Of a stretch of DNA of 64,000 nt, positions 1 to 13,960 are shown piece after piece (the stretch's first letter is position 1; the number at the start of each line of letters is the position of its first letter). The stretch lies in assembly GCA_965153355.1 (NCBI GenBank), contig OZ231127.1, forward strand, positions 53,816,001-53,880,000, read 5' to 3'. Source of the DNA: Flaccisagitta enflata (Eukaryota; Chaetognatha; Sagittoidea; Aphragmophora). Under the pieces are notes generated by a model, which saw only the letters and a program-made list of their open reading frames with translations, had not been told where the DNA came from and searched no databases. The position numbers were made by a program, and so were the translations under genes.

Positions 1-2641
1 GGCTTGAAATTGGCCCATTAGAGCCATTTTTTGACAATCTTGAAAATCGGAGGCTTCAAGAAGGTGTCATCTTTGAGAGCCAATAGCTTTTTATTGGAGA
101 GAGATAATAGTTAGCTCTTTTTTTCAGATGAGAGTACTCAAAAAGATCTTTCAAATAAGCACTGACTTTCCTCAAAAACTATTCTCCATTAGCGGATAAT
201 GACCTAACAAAGTTAACTGAGTACAGGGTTGCTTCTTATAAGGATGTTAGGAAGCGAGCAGAGACCAGATTTGAGTATATGTGTTTTTTCCTTGGAGGGC
301 AAAGGATTTGAGCTATTGAGTTGATTTTTTTTGTGGATCTTCATTGGAAGGCTATTGCTGATGCAATAAAATAACAATTTGTTGAGTCAAAAACAGATTT
401 TTGAGGATTTTGAGCCTAACAAGTGTAAAATATGCGATTCTATTATGCGGTTCTGGCTGTTAAAATTCATCAAATACAGAGTAAATAGGTTATTTGAGGT
501 TCAAAAAAGGGCTTGATTATGCTTAGAATTGATGTTAGAGATGATTTAGCCACTTTGGAGAAACTTCTACGCGGTCAGGAATTTTTAAAATCAATTTTAG
601 TCAAACTCAACACTTTTTCTTTATATTTCTTCTTATGGGTGTTGATAGCATAAGCAAGTAAAAAAATGTACATTTAGATGTAATCTAGGGCCACTTTGCC
701 TTTTTTCTGGTAATCAAACCATTCGTTGGCCTTTTGGGGGTATCTGCACCACTTTTAGTTCAGAAAACAAAGTAGCAAGGCTCCTAAGAGAGTGCCATAA
801 TCTGCCGTTGGTCGCCGCCCACGGCCGGGCCTATTCCTAACAGTCTTATTAGAGGGAAAATTAATCAAAATATGAATTTCTTGATTTTTCGCTCATTTAT
901 CAATGGAATTAGCTATTTCTAATTCTCCCCTGTGATAAAAAATCAAATTTGGGCCAAAAACTAAATGCTTTGAGGTATTTTTAGGGCTTGAAATCGGCCC
1001 ATTAGAGCCATTTTTTGACAATCTTGAAAATCGGAGGCTTCAAGAAGGTGTCATCTTTGAGAGCCAATAGCTTTTTATTGGAGAGAGATAATAGTTAGCT
1101 CTTTTTTCAGATGAGAGTACTCAAAAAGATCTTTCAAATAAGCACTGACTTTCCTCAAAAACTATTCTCCATTAGCGGATAATGACCTAACAAAGTTAAC
1201 TGAGTACAGGGTTGCTTCTTATAAGGATGTTAGGTAGCGAGCAGAGACCAGATTTGAGTATATGTGTTTTTTCTTTGGAGGGCAAAGGATTTGAGCTATT
1301 GAGTTGATTTTTTTTGTGGATCTTCAATGGAAGGCTATTGCTGATGCAATAAAATAACAATTTGTTGAGTCAAAAACAGATTTTTGAGGATTTTGAGCCT
1401 AACTAGTGTAAAATATGCGATTCTATTATGCGGTTCTGGCTGTTAAAATTCATCAAATACAGAGTAAATAGGTTATTTGAGGTTCAAAAAAGGGCTTGAT
1501 TATGCTTAGAATTGATGTTAGAGATGATTTAGCCACTTTGGAGAAACTTCTATGCGGTCAGGAATTTTTAAAATCAATTTTAGTCAAACTCAACACTTTT
1601 TCTTTATATTTCTTCTTATGGGTGTTGATAGCATAAGCAAGTAAAAAAAATGTACATTTAGATGTAATCTAGGGCCACTTTGCCTTTTTCTGGTAATCAA
1701 ACCATTCGTTGGCCTTTTGGGGGTATCTGCACCACTTTTAGTTCAGAAAACAAAGTAGCAAGGCTCCTAAGAGAGTGCCATAATCTGCCGTTGGTCGCCG
1801 CCCACGGCCGGGCCTATTCCTAACAGTCTTATTAGGGGGAAAATTAATCAAAATATGAATTTCTCGATTTTTCGCTCATCTATCAATGGAATTAGCTATT
1901 TCTAATTCTCCCCTGTGATAAAAAATCAAATTTAGGCAAAAAATTAAATGCTTTGAGGTATTTCTAGGGCTTGAAATCGGCCCATTAAAGCCATTTTTTG
2001 ACAATCTTGAAAATCGGAGGCTTCAAGAAGGTGTCATCTTTGAGAGCCAATAGCTTTTTATAGGAGAGAGATAATAGTTAGCTCTTTTTTTCAGATGAGA
2101 GTACTCAAAAAGATCTTTCAAATAAGCACTGACTTTCCTCAAAAACTATTCTCCATTAGCGGATAATGACCTAACAAAGTTAACTGAGTACAGGGTTGCT
2201 TCTTATAAGGATGTTAGGTAGCGAGCAGAGACCAGATTTGAGTATATGTGTTTTTTCCTTGGAGGGCAAAGGATTTGAGCTATTGAGTTGATTTTTTTTG
2301 TGGATCTTCAATGGAAGGCTATTGCTGATGCAATAAAATAACAATTTGTTGAGTCAAAAACAGATTTTTGAGGATTTTGAGCCTAACTAGTGTAAAATAT
2401 GCGATTCTATTATGCGGTTCTGGCTGTTAAAATTCATCAAATACAGAGTAAATAGGTTATTTGAGGTTCAAAAAAGGGCTTGATTATGCTTAGAATTGAT
2501 GTTAGAGATGATTTAGCCACTTTGGAGAAACTTCTACGCGGTCAGGAATTTTTAAAATCAATTTTAGTCAAACTCAACACTTTTTCTTTATATTTCTTCT
2601 TATGGGTGTTGATAGCATAAGCAAGTAAAAAAAATGTACAT

Positions 2642-3822
2642 TTAGATGTAATCTAGGGCCACTTTGCCTTTTTTCTGGTAATCAAACCATTCATTGGCCT
2701 TTTGGGGGTCTCTGCACCAGTTTTGGTTCAGAAAACAAAGTAGCAAGGCTCCTAAGAGAGTGCCATAATCTGCCGTTGGTCGCCGCCCACGGCCGGGCCT
2801 ATTCCTAACAGTCTTATTAGAGGGAAAATTAATCAAAATATGAATTTCTTGATTTTTCGCTCATTTATCAATGGAATTAGCTATTTCTAATTCTCCCCTG
2901 TGATAAAAAATCAAATTTGGGCCAAAAACTAAATGCTTTGAGGTATTTTTAGGGCTTGAAATTGGCCCATTAGAGCCATTTTTTGACAATCTTGAAAATC
3001 GGAGGCTTCAAGAAGGTGTCATCTTTGAGAGCCAATAGCTTTTTATTGGAGAGAGATAGTAGTTAGCTCTTTTTTTCAGATGAGAGTTCTCAAAAAGATC
3101 TTTCAAATAAGCACTGATTTTCCTCAAAAACTATTCTCCATTAGCAGATAATGACCTAACAAAGTTAACTGAGTACAGGGTTGCTTCTTATACAGGATGT
3201 TAGGAAGCGAGCAGAGACCAGATTTGAGTATATGTGTTTTTTCCTTGGAGGGCAAAGGATTTGAGCTATTGAGTTGATTTTTTTTGTGGATCTTCATTGG
3301 AAGGCTATTGCTGATGCAATAAAATAACAATTTGTTGAGTCAAAAACAGATTTTTGAGGATTTTGAGCCTAACTAGTGTAAAATATGTGATTCTATTATG
3401 CGGTTCTGGCTGTTAAAATTCATCAAATACAGAGTAAATAGGTTATTTGAGGTTCAAAAAAGGGCTTGATTATGCTTAGAATTGATGTTAGAGATGATTT
3501 AGCCACTTTGGAGAAACTTCTACGCGGTCAGGAATTTTTAAAATCAATTTTAGTCAAACTCAACACTTTTTCTTTATATTTCTTCTTATGGGTGTTGATA
3601 GCATAAGCAAGTAAAAAAAATGTACATTTAGATGTAATCTAGGGCCACTTTGGCTTTTTTCTGGTAATCAAACCATTCATTGGCCTTTTGGGGGTCTCTG
3701 CACCAGTTTTGGTTCAGAAAACAAAGTAGCAAGGCTCCTAAGAGAGTGCCATAATCTGCCGTTGGTCGCCGCCCACGGCCGGGCCTATTCCTAACAGTCT
3801 TATTAGAGGGAAAATTAATCAA
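2642..3822. repeat. Variant satellite sub-block in two adjacent monomers
   Basis: The monomers starting at 1968 and 2953 share CATTCATTGGCC and GGTCTCTGCACCAGTTTTGG (near 2690-2725 and 3676-3712), where the other units mostly read CATTCGTTGGCC and GGTATCTGCACCACTTTTAG. Adjacent units sharing private variants are the mark of recent local duplication by unequal exchange. A 64-codon frame runs through both on the minus strand, but it begins at TTG and is probably fortuitous. Confidence 0.8.
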
Positions 3823-5902
3823 AATATGAATTTCTCGATTTTTCGCTCATTTATCAATGGAATTAGCTATTTCTAATTCTCCCCTGTGATAAAAAATCAA
3901 ATTTGGGCCAAAAACTAAATGCTTTGAGGTATTTTTAGGGCTTGAAATTGGCCCATTAGAGCCATTTTTTGACAATCTTGAAAATCGGAGGCTTCAAGAA
4001 GGTGTCATCTTTGAGAGCCAATAGCTTTTTATAGGAGAGAGATAATAGTTAGCTCTTTTTTTCAGATGAGAGTACTCAAAAAGATCTTTCAAATAAGCAC
4101 TGACTTTCCTCAAAAACTATTCTCCATTAGCGGATAATGACCTAACAAAGTTAACTGAGTACAGGGTTGCTTCTTATAAGGATGTTAGGTAGCGAGCAGA
4201 GACCAGATTTGAGTATATGTGTTTTTTCCTTGGAGGGCAAAGGATTTGAGCTATTGAGTTGATTTTTTTGTGGATCTTCAATGGAAGGCTATTGCTGATG
4301 CAATAAAATAACAATTTGTTGAGTCAAAAACAGATTTTTGAGGATTTTGAGCCTAACTAGTGTAAAATATGCGATTCTATTATGCGGCTCTGGCTGTTAA
4401 AATTCATCAAATACAGAGTAAATAGGTTATTTGAGGTTCAAAAAAGGGCTTGATTATGCTTAGAATTGATGTTAGAGATGATTTAGCCACTTTGGAGAAA
4501 CTTCTACGCGGTCAGGAATTTTTAAAATCAATTTTAGTCAAACTCAACACTTTTTCTTTATATTTCTTCTTATGGGTGTTGATAGCATAAGCAAGTAAAA
4601 AAAATGTACATTTAGATGTAATCTAGGGCCACTTTGCCTTTTTCTGGTAATCAAACCATTCGTTGGCCTTTTGGGGGTATCTGCACCACTTTTAGTTCAG
4701 AAAACAAAGTAGCAAGGCTCCTAAGAGAGTGCCATAATCTGCCGTTGGTCGCCGCCCACGGCCGGGCCTATTCCTAACAGTCTTATTAGAGGGAAAATTA
4801 ATCAAAATATGAATTTCTTGATTTTTCGCTCATTTATCAATGGAATTAGCTATTTCTAATTCTCCCCTGTGATAAAAAATCAAATTTGGGCCAAAAACTA
4901 AATGCTTTGAGGTATTTTTAGGGCTTGAAATTGGCCCATTAGAGCCATTTTTTGACAATCTTGAAAATCGGAGGCTTCAAGAAGGTGTCATCTTTGAGAG
5001 CCAATAGCTTTTTATTGGAGAGAGATAATAGTTAGCTCTTTTTTTCAGATGAGAGTACTCAAAAAGATCTTTCAAATAAGCACTGACTTTCCTCAAAAAC
5101 TATTCTCCATTAGCGGATAATGACCTAACAAAGTTAACTGAGTACAGGGTTGCTTCTTATAAGGATGTTAGGTAGCGAGCAGAGACCAGATTTGAGTATA
5201 TGTGTTTTTTCCTTGGAGGGCAAAGGATTTGAGCTATTGAGTTGATTTTTTTGTGGATCTTCAATGGAAGGCTATTGCTGATGCAATAAAATAACAATTT
5301 GTTGAGTCAAAAACAGATTTTTGAGGATTTTGAGCCTAACTAGTGTAAAATATGCGATTCTATTATGCAGTTCTGGCTGTTAAAATTCATCAAATACAGA
5401 GTAAATAGGTTATTTGAGGTTCAAAAAAGGGCTTGATTATGCTTAGAATTGATGTTAGAGATGATTTAGCCACTTTGGAGAAACTTCTACGCGGTCAGGA
5501 ATTTTTAAAATCAATTTTAGTCAAACTCAACACTTTTTCTTTATATTTCTTCTTATGGGTGTTGATAGCATAAGCAAGTAAAAAAAATGTACATTTAGAT
5601 GTAATCTAGGGCCACTTTGCCTTTTTTCTGGTAATCAAACCATTCGTTGGCCTTTTGGGGGTATCTGCACCACTTTTAGTTCAGAAAACAAAGTAGCAAG
5701 GCTCCTAAGAGAGTGCCATAATCTGCCGTTGGTCCCACACGGCCGGGCCTATTCCTAACAGTCTTATTAGAGGGAAAATTAATCAAAATATGAATTTCTC
5801 GATTTTTCGCTCATCTATCAATGGAATTAGCTATTTCTAATTCTCCCCTGTGATAAAAAATCAAATTTGGGCCAAAAACTAAATGCTTTGAGGTATTTTT
5901 AG

Positions 5903-6281
5903 GGCTTGAAATTGGCCCATTAGAGCCATTTTTTGACAATCTTGAAAATCGGAGGCTTCAAGAAGGTGTCATCTTTGAGAGCCAATAGCTTTTTATTGGA
6001 GAGAGATAATAGTTAGCTCTTTTTTCAGATGAGAGTACTCAAAAAGATCTTTCAAATAAGCACTGACTTTCCTCAAAAACTATTCTCCATTAGCGGATAA
6101 TGACCTAACAAAGTTAACTGAGTACAGGGTTGCTTCTTATAAGGATGTTAGGTAGCGAGCAGAGACAAGATTTGAGTATATGTGATTTTTCCTTGGATCA
6201 ATGGAATTAGCTATTTCTAATTCTCCCCTGTGATAAAAATCAAATTTGGGCCAAAAACTAAATGCTTTGAGGTATTTTTAG
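5903..6281. repeat. Internally deleted satellite monomer (379 bp)
   Basis: This unit follows the consensus to ...TTTTTCCTTGGA near 6197, then jumps to TCAATGGAATTAGC, which normally lies about 604 bp later. The junction shows at most a base of shared sequence. The neighbouring units are full length, so this is a deletion inside one unit and not a change of period. Confidence 0.93.
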
Positions 6282-9200
6282 GGCTTGAAATCGGCCCATT
6301 AGAGCCATTTTTGACAATCTTGAAAATCGGAGGCTTCAAGAAGGTGTCATCTTTGAGAGCCAATAGCTTTTTATTGGAGAGAGATAATAGTTAGCTCTTT
6401 TTTTCAGATGAGAGTACTCAAAAAGATCTTTCAAATAAGCACTGACTTTCCTCAAAAACTATTCTCCATTAGCGGATAATGACCTAACAAAGTTAACTGA
6501 GTACAGGGTTGCTTCTTATAAGGATGTTAGGTAGCGAGCAGAGACCAGATTTGAGTATATGTGTTTTTTCCTTGGAGGGCAAAGGATTTGAGCTATTGAG
6601 TTGATTTTTTTTGTGGATCTTCAATGGAAGGCTATTGCTGATGCAATAAAATAACAATTTGTTGAGTCAAAAACAGATTTTTGAGGATTTTGAGCCTAAC
6701 TAGTGTAAAATATGCGATTCTATTATGCGGCTCTGGCTGTTAAAATTCATCAAATACAGAGTAAATAGGTTATTTGAGGTTCAAAAAAGGGCTTGATTAT
6801 GCTTAGAATTGATGTTAGAGATGATTTAGCCACTTTGGAGAAACTTCTACGCGGTCAGGAATTTTTAAAATCAATTTTAGTCAAACTCAACACTTTTTCT
6901 TTATATTTCTTCTTATGGGTGTTGATAGCATAAGCAAGTAAAAAAATGTACATTTAGATGTAATCTAGGGCCACTTTGCCTTTTTTCTGGTAATCAAACC
7001 ATTCGTTGGCCTTTTGGGGGTATCTGCACCACTTTTAGTTCAGAAAACAAAGTAGCAAGGCTCCTAAGAGAGTGCCATAATCTGCCGTTGGTCGCCGCCC
7101 ACGGCCGGGCCTATTCCTAACAGTCTTCTTATAGGGAAAATTAATCAAAATATGAATTTCTCGATTTTTCGCTCATCTATCAATGGAATTAGCTATTTCT
7201 AATTCTCCCCTGTGATAAAAAATCAAATTTGGGCCAAAAACTAAATGCTTTGAGGTATTTTTAGGGCTTGAAATCGGCCCATTAGAGCCATTTTTGACAA
7301 TCTTGAAAATCGGAGGCTTCAAGAAGGTGTCATCTTTGAGAGCCAATAGCTTTTTATTGGAGAGAGATAATAGTTAGCTCTTTTTTTCAGATGAGAGTAC
7401 TCAAAAAGATCTTTCAAATAAGCACTGACTTTCCTCAAAAACTATTCTCCATTAGCGGATAATGACCTAACAAAGTTAACTGAGTACAGGGTTGCTTCTT
7501 ATAAGGATGTTAGGTAGCGAGCAGAGACCAGATTTGAGTATATGTGTTTTTTCCTTGGAGGGCAAAGGATTTGAGCTATTGAGTTGATTTTTTTGTGGAT
7601 CTTCAATGGAAGGCTATTGCTGATGCAATAAAATAACAATTTGTTGAGTCAAAAACAGATTTTTGAGGATTTTGAGCCTAACTAGTGTAAAATATGCGAT
7701 TCTATTATGCGGTTCTGGCTGTTAAAATTCATCAAATACAGAGTAAATAGGTTATTTGAGGTTCAAAAAAGGGCTTGATTATGCTTAGAATTGATGTTAG
7801 AGATGATTTAGCCACTTTGGAGAAACTTCTACGCGGTCAGGAATTTTTAAAATCAATTTTAGTCAAACTCAACACTTTTTCTTTATATTTCTTCTTATGG
7901 GTGTTGATAGCATAAGCAAGTAAAAAAGGATGTACATTTAGATGTAATCTAGGGCCACTTTGCCTTTTTTCTGGTAATCAAACCATTCGTTGGCCTTTTG
8001 GGGGTATTTGCACCACTTTTAGTTCAGAAAACAAAGTAGCAAGGCTCCTAAGAGAGTGCCATAATCTGCCGTTGGTCGCCGCCCACGGCCGGGCCTATTC
8101 CTAACAGTCTTATTAGGGGGAAAATTAATCAAAATATGAATTTCTCGATTTTTCGCTCATCTATCAATGGAATTAGCTATTTCTAATTCTCCCCTGTGAT
8201 AAAAAATCAAATTTGGGCCAAAAACTAAATGCTTTGAGGTATTTTTAGGGCTTGAAATCGGCCCATTAGAGCCATTTTTTGACAATCTTGAAAATCGGAG
8301 GCTTCAAGAAGGTGTCATCTTTGAGAGCCAATAGCTTTTTATTGGAGAGACATAATAGTTAGCTCTTTTTTTCAGATGAGAGTTCTCAAAAAGATCTTTC
8401 AAATAAGCACTGACTTTCCTCAAAAACTATTCTCCATTAGCGGATAATGACCTAACAAAGTTAACTGAGTACAGGGTTGCTTCTTATAAGGATGTTAGGT
8501 AGCGAGCAGAGACCAGATTTGAGTATATGTGTTTTTTCCTTGGAGGGCAAAGGATTTGAGCTATTGAGTTGATTTTTTTTGTGGATCTTCAATGGAAGGC
8601 TATTGCTGATGCAATAAAATAACAATTTGTTGAGTCAAAAACAGATTTTTGAGGATTTTGAGCCTAACTAGTGTAAAATATGCGATTCTATTATGCGGTT
8701 CTGGCTGTTAAAATTCATCAAATACAGAGTAAATAGGTTATTTGAGGTTCAAAAAAGGGCTTGATTATGCTTAGAATTGATGTTAGAGATGATTTAGCCA
8801 CTTTGGAGAAACTTCTACGCGGTCAGGAATTTTTAAAATCAATTTTAGTCAAACTCAACACTTTTTCTTTATATTTCTTCTTATTGGTGTTGATAGCATA
8901 AGCAAGTAAAAAAAATGTACATTTAGATGTAATCTAGGGCCACTTTGCCTTTTTCTGGTAATCAAACCATTCGTTGGCCTTTTGGGGGTATCTGCACCAC
9001 TTTTAGTTCAGAAAACAAAGTAGCAAGGCTCCTAAGAGAGTGCCATAATCTGCCGTTGGTCGCCGCCCACGGCCGGGCCTATTCCTAACAGTCTTATTAG
9101 GGGGAAAATTAATCAAAATATGAATTTCTCGATTTTTCGCTCATCTATCAATGGAATTAGCTATTTCTAATTCTCCCCTGTGATAAAAAATCAAATTTGG

Positions 9201-12200
9201 GCCAAAAACTAAATGCTTTGAGGTATTTTTAGGGCTTGAAATCGGCCCATTAGAGCCATTTTTGACAATCTTGAAAATCGGAGGCTTCAAGAAGGTGTCA
9301 TCTTTGAGAGCCAATAGCTTTTTATTGGAGAGAGATAATAGTTAGCTCTTTTTTTCAGATGAGAGTACTCAAAAAGATCTTTCAAATAAGCACTGACTTT
9401 CCTCAAAAACTATTCTCCATTAGCGGATAATGACCTAACAAAGTTAACTGAGTACAGGGTTGCTTCTTATAAGGATGTTAGGTAGCGAGCAGAGACCAGA
9501 TTTGAGTATATGTGTTTTTTCCTTGGAGGGCAAAGGATTTGAGCTATTGAGTTGATTTTTTTTGTGGATCTTCATTGGAAGGCTATTGCTGATGCAATAA
9601 AATAACAATTTGTTGAGTCAAAAACAGATTTTTGAGGATTTTGAGCCTAACTAGTGTAAAATATGCGATTCTATTATGCGGTTCTGGCTGTTAAAATTCA
9701 TCAAATACAGAGTAAATAGGTTATTTGAGGTTCAAAAAAGGGCTTGATTATGCTTAGAATTGATGTTAGAGATGATTTAGCCACTTTGGAGAAACTTCTA
9801 CGCGGTCAGGAATTTTTAAAATCAATTTTAGTCAAACTCAACACTTTTTCTTTATATTTCTTCTTATGGTGTTGATAGCATAAGCAAGTAAAAAAAATGT
9901 ACATTTAGATGTAATCTAGGGCCACTTTGCCTTTTTTCTGGTAATCAAACCATTCGTTGGCCTTTTGGGGGTATCTGCACCACTTTTAGTTCAGAAAACA
10001 AAGTAGCAAGGCTCCTAAGAGAGTGCCATAATCTGCCGTTGGTCGCCGCCCACGGCCGGGCCTATTCCTAACAGTCTTATTAGAGGGAAAATTAATCAAA
10101 ATATGAATTTCTCGATTTTTCGCTCATCTATCAATGGAATTAGCTATTTCTAATTCTCCCCTGTGATAAAAAATCAAATTTGGGCCAAAAACTAAATGCT
10201 TTGAGGTATTTTTAGGGCTTGAAATCGGCCCATTAGAGCCATTTTTGACAATCTTGAAAATCGGAGGCTTCAAGAAGGTGTCATCTTTGAGAGCCAATAG
10301 CTTTTTATTGGAGAGAGATAATAGTTAGCTCTTTTTTCAGATGAGAGTACTCAAAAAGATCTTTCAAATAAGCACTGACTTTCCTCAAAAACTATTCTCC
10401 ATTAGCGGATAATGACCTAACAAAGTTAACTGAGTACAGGGTTGCTTCTTATAAGGATGTTAGGTAGCGAGCAGAGACCAGATTTGAGTATATGTGTTTT
10501 TTCCTTGGAGGGCAAAGGATTTGAGCAATTGAGTTGATTTTTTTTGTGGATCTTCAATGGAAGGCTATTGCTGATGCAATAAAATAACAATTTGTTGAGT
10601 CAAAAACAGATTTTTGAGGATTTTGAGCCTAACTAGTGTAAAATATGCGATTCTATTATGCGGTTCTGGCTGTTAAAATTCATCAAATACAGAGTAAACA
10701 GGTTATTTGAGGTTCAAAAAAGGGCTTGATTATGCTTAGAATTGATGTTAGAGATGATTTAGCCACTTTGGAGAAACTTCTACGCGGTCAGGAATTTTTA
10801 AAATCAATTTTAGTCAAACTCAACACTTTTTCTTTATATTTCTTCTTATGGTGTTGATAGCATAAGCAAGTAAAAAAAATGTACATTTAGATGTAATCTA
10901 GGGCCACTTTGCCTTTTTCTGGTAATCAAACCATTCGTTGGCCTTTTGGGGGTATCTGCACCACTTTTAGTTCAGAAAACAAAGTAGCAAGGCTCCTAAG
11001 AGAGTGCCATAATCTGCCGTTGGTCCGCCCACGGCCGGGCCTATTCCTAACAGTCTTATTAAAGCGAAAATTAATCAAAATATGAATTTCTTGATTTTTC
11101 GCTCATTTATCAATGGAATTAGCTATTTCTAATTCTCCCCTGTGATAAAAAATCAAATTTGGGCCAAAAACTAAATGCTTTGAGGTATTTTTAGGGCTTG
11201 AAATCGGCCCATTAGAGCCATTTTTGACAATCTTGAAAATCGGAGGCTTCAAGAAGGTGTCATCTTTGAGAGCCAATAGCTTTTTATTGGAGAGAGATAA
11301 TAGTTAGCTCTTTTTTTCAGATGAGAGTACTCAAAAAGATCTTTCAAATAAGCACTGACTTTCCTCAAAAACTATTCTCCATTAGCGGATAATGACCTAA
11401 CAAAGTTAACTGAGTACAGGGTTGCTTCTTATAAGGATGTTAGGTAGCGAGCAGAGACCAGATTTGAGTATATGTGTTTTTTCCTTGGAGGGCAAAGGAT
11501 TTGAGCTATTGAGTTGATTTTTTTGTGGATCTTCAATGGAAGGCTATTGCTGATGCAATAAAATAACAATTTGTTGAGTCAAAAACAGATTTTTGAGGAT
11601 TTTGAGCCTAACTAGTGTAAAATATGCGATTCTATTATGCGGTTCTGGCTGTTAAAATTCATCAAATACAGAGTAAATAGGTTATTTGAGGTTCAAAAAA
11701 GGGCTTGATTATGCTTAGAATTGATGTTAGAGATGATTTAGCCACTTTGGAGAAACTTCTACGCGGTCAGGAATTTTTAAAATCAATTTTAGTCAAACTC
11801 AACACTTTTTCTTTATATTTCTTCTTATGGGTGTTGATAGCATAAGCAAGTAAAAAAAATGTACATTTAGATGTAATCTAGGGCCACTTTGCCTTTTTTC
11901 TGGTAATCAAACCATTCGTTGGCCTTTTGGGGGTATTTGCACCACTTTTAGTTCAGAAAACAAAGTAGCAAGGCTCCTAAGAGAGTGCCATAATCTGCCG
12001 TTGGTCGCCGCCCACGGCCGGGCCTATTCCTAACAGTCTTATTAGGGGGAAAATTAATCAAAATATGAATTTCTCGATTTTTCGCTCATCTATCAATGGA
12101 ATTAGCTATTTCTAATTCTCCCCTGTGATAAAAAATCAAATTTGGGCCAAAAACTAAATGCTTTGAGGTATTTTTAGGGCTTGAAATCGGCCCATTAGAG

Positions 12201-13037
12201 CCATTTTTGACAATCTTGAAAATCGGAGGCTTCAAGAAGGTGTCATCTTTGAGAGCCAATAGCTTTTTATTGGAGAGAGATAATAGTTAGCTCTTTTTTT
12301 CAGATGAGAGTACTCAAAAAGATCTTTCAAATAAGCACTGACTTTCCTCAAAAACTATTCTCCATTAGCGGATAATGACCTAACAAAGTTAACTGAGTAC
12401 AGGGTTGCTTCTTATAAGGATGTTAGGTAGCGAGCAGAGACCAGATTTGAGTATATGTGTTTTTTCCTTGGAGGGCAAAGGATTTGAGCTATTGAGTTGA
12501 TTTTTTTTGTGGATCTTCAATGGAAGGCTATTGCTGATGCAATAAAATAACAATTTGTTGAGTCAAAAACAGATTTTTGAGGATTTTGAGCCTAACTAGT
12601 GTAAAATATGCGATTCTATTATGCGGTTCTGGCTGTTAAAATTCATCAAATACAGAGTAAATAGGTTATTTGAGGTTCAAAAAAGGGCTTGATTATGCTT
12701 AGAATTGATGTTAGAGATGATTTAGCCACTTTGGAGAAACTTCTACGCGGTCAGGAATTTTTAAAATCAATTTTAGTCAAACTCAACACTTTTTCTTTAT
12801 ATTTCTTCTTATGGGTGTTGATAGCATAAGCAAGTAAAAAAAATGTACATTTAGATGTAATCTAGGGCCACTTTGCCTTTTTTCTGGTAATCAAACCATT
12901 CGTTGGCCTTTTGGGGGTATCTGCACCACTTTTAGTTCAGAAAACAAAGTAGCAAGGCTCCTAAGAGAGTGCCATAATCTGCCGTTGGTCGCCGCCCACG
13001 GCCGGGCCTATTCCTAACAGTCCGAAGCAAAGGCAAT

Positions 13038-13465
13038 ACTCTTTTTTTTTTTATAAGAACGTCATTTTTTTTTCAAAGGCTTCATGTTTTTATTTTTGAG
13101 GCTTAATGAAGCCTTCAATGTTCAAAGAGCGTTTTTAATTCAAAATTTTATGTAAACCAAAAGAAACCTTTAAATATACTACTACTTGATTATATTAGAA
13201 ACATTATCATCAATTATACCTAAATTAAGTGCTAAACAATAAAATCTAGAGATATTTTTATAGTACTATTATTAGATATAGTAAAATATCTTATTAAGTA
13301 TACCAAAATTTACTTGTTCTATCAATGTTTTTTAAGAAACACCTCAAATGAAATTTTTTTCTCTCAAAATTTAAAGCCTTCATATGTTCTTAAGATGTTT
13401 TTAATTTTAGGGCCATTTGAAGCCTTGATGTTCTTATAAACTAGGTTCTTATAAAAAAAAAGAGT
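13038..13465. mobile_element. MITE-like inverted-repeat element at the satellite edge
   Basis: The left end reads ACTC, a T-run, then ATAAGAACG; the right end GGTTCTTATA, an A-run, then GAGT is its inverse complement over about 22 bp. Inside, GGCTTCATG/AAGCCTTCAATG and AAGCCTTCATATG/GAAGCCTTGATG form further inverted matches, so the whole 428 bp is loosely palindromic. It is AT-rich and has no coding frame. It starts 16 bp after the satellite ends. No clear target-site duplication is seen. Confidence 0.55.
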
Positions 13466-13466
13466 T

Positions 13467-13510
13467 TATCGCTGCGGGCGGGTGGGCAAGGGCGTTCAAC
13501 CCCATGTTCA
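13467..13510 (+). mobile_element. F1-type 3' fragment (decayed)
   Basis: GCGGGCGGGTGGGCAAGGGC followed by GTTCAACCCC resembles the stretch at 44943-44975 that belongs to an F1 copy. Only this fragment is recognisable. Confidence 0.4.
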
Positions 13511-13684
13511 CACACCTCCTCAACAATCCACTCAAAACTCTGAAAAAGTTACGATTGCGGAGCCTCGACGATGAATACTAGAATGGTATAAAACCAATTC
13601 CATCCTGATACAGTGATACTGGCTTAAATAAGCCCAACAGGCCAACAGTCGCGTGCTTCGTTTTAAAGCAACACACACAACTGC

Positions 13685-13825
13685 ATGCATACACACTCCT
13701 ATCCTTTCTTCCTTCATATCTTCCTTCCTTTCTCCCTTCCTTCCTTCCTTCCCTCCTTCCATTCTTTCTTTCCTTCCTGTATACCCTTCATCCCTTCCTT
13801 CCTTTTGTCCTTCCTCCCCTCCAAG
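13685..13825 (+). repeat. Imperfect (TTCC)n tract
   Basis: Pyrimidine-only stretch of TTCC and TTTC words with interruptions. The reading frames across it on both strands are repeat artefacts. Confidence 0.9.
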
Positions 13826-13960
13826 GCTGTGTGATATGTACCGATACAGTATCGATAAAATTCGATACAATATTTTGCCCAAAAATATCCAAATATACCC
13901 AAAAATACCCTAAACTAGCCAAAAACACCTTTAATCAACCTAAAAAGTTCAAATTTTAAA

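Larger units (their letters stand above)
1..13022. repeat. Satellite array, ~983-bp monomer, 14 units
   Basis: Head-to-tail repeat with the phase marker GGCTTGAAATYGGCCC at 1, 985, 1968, 2953, 3939, 4922, 5903, 6282, 7265, 8249, 9233, 10216, 11195 and 12178. Spacing is 979-986 bp except one 379-bp unit. Units differ by only a few substitutions and homopolymer changes. The monomer is AT-rich with one GC-rich island (TCGCCGCCCACGGCCGGGCC in most units). It has no convincing coding frame. The array runs off the window at base 1 and stops abruptly at about 13022, inside a unit, just after CCTATTCCTAACAGTC. Such homogeneous arrays are typical of centromeric, subtelomeric or heterochromatic DNA; which of these applies cannot be told here. 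Confidence 0.97.

Noticed and set aside
2642-3822. 64-codon frames in satellite monomers
   Set aside because: They begin at TTG and are open only in two of the monomers. Conservation follows from tandem homogenisation, so it is no evidence of coding.
1-13022. CRISPR-like or rDNA array
   Set aside because: The period is ~983 bp with no spacers and no rRNA-like sequence; this is eukaryotic satellite DNA.
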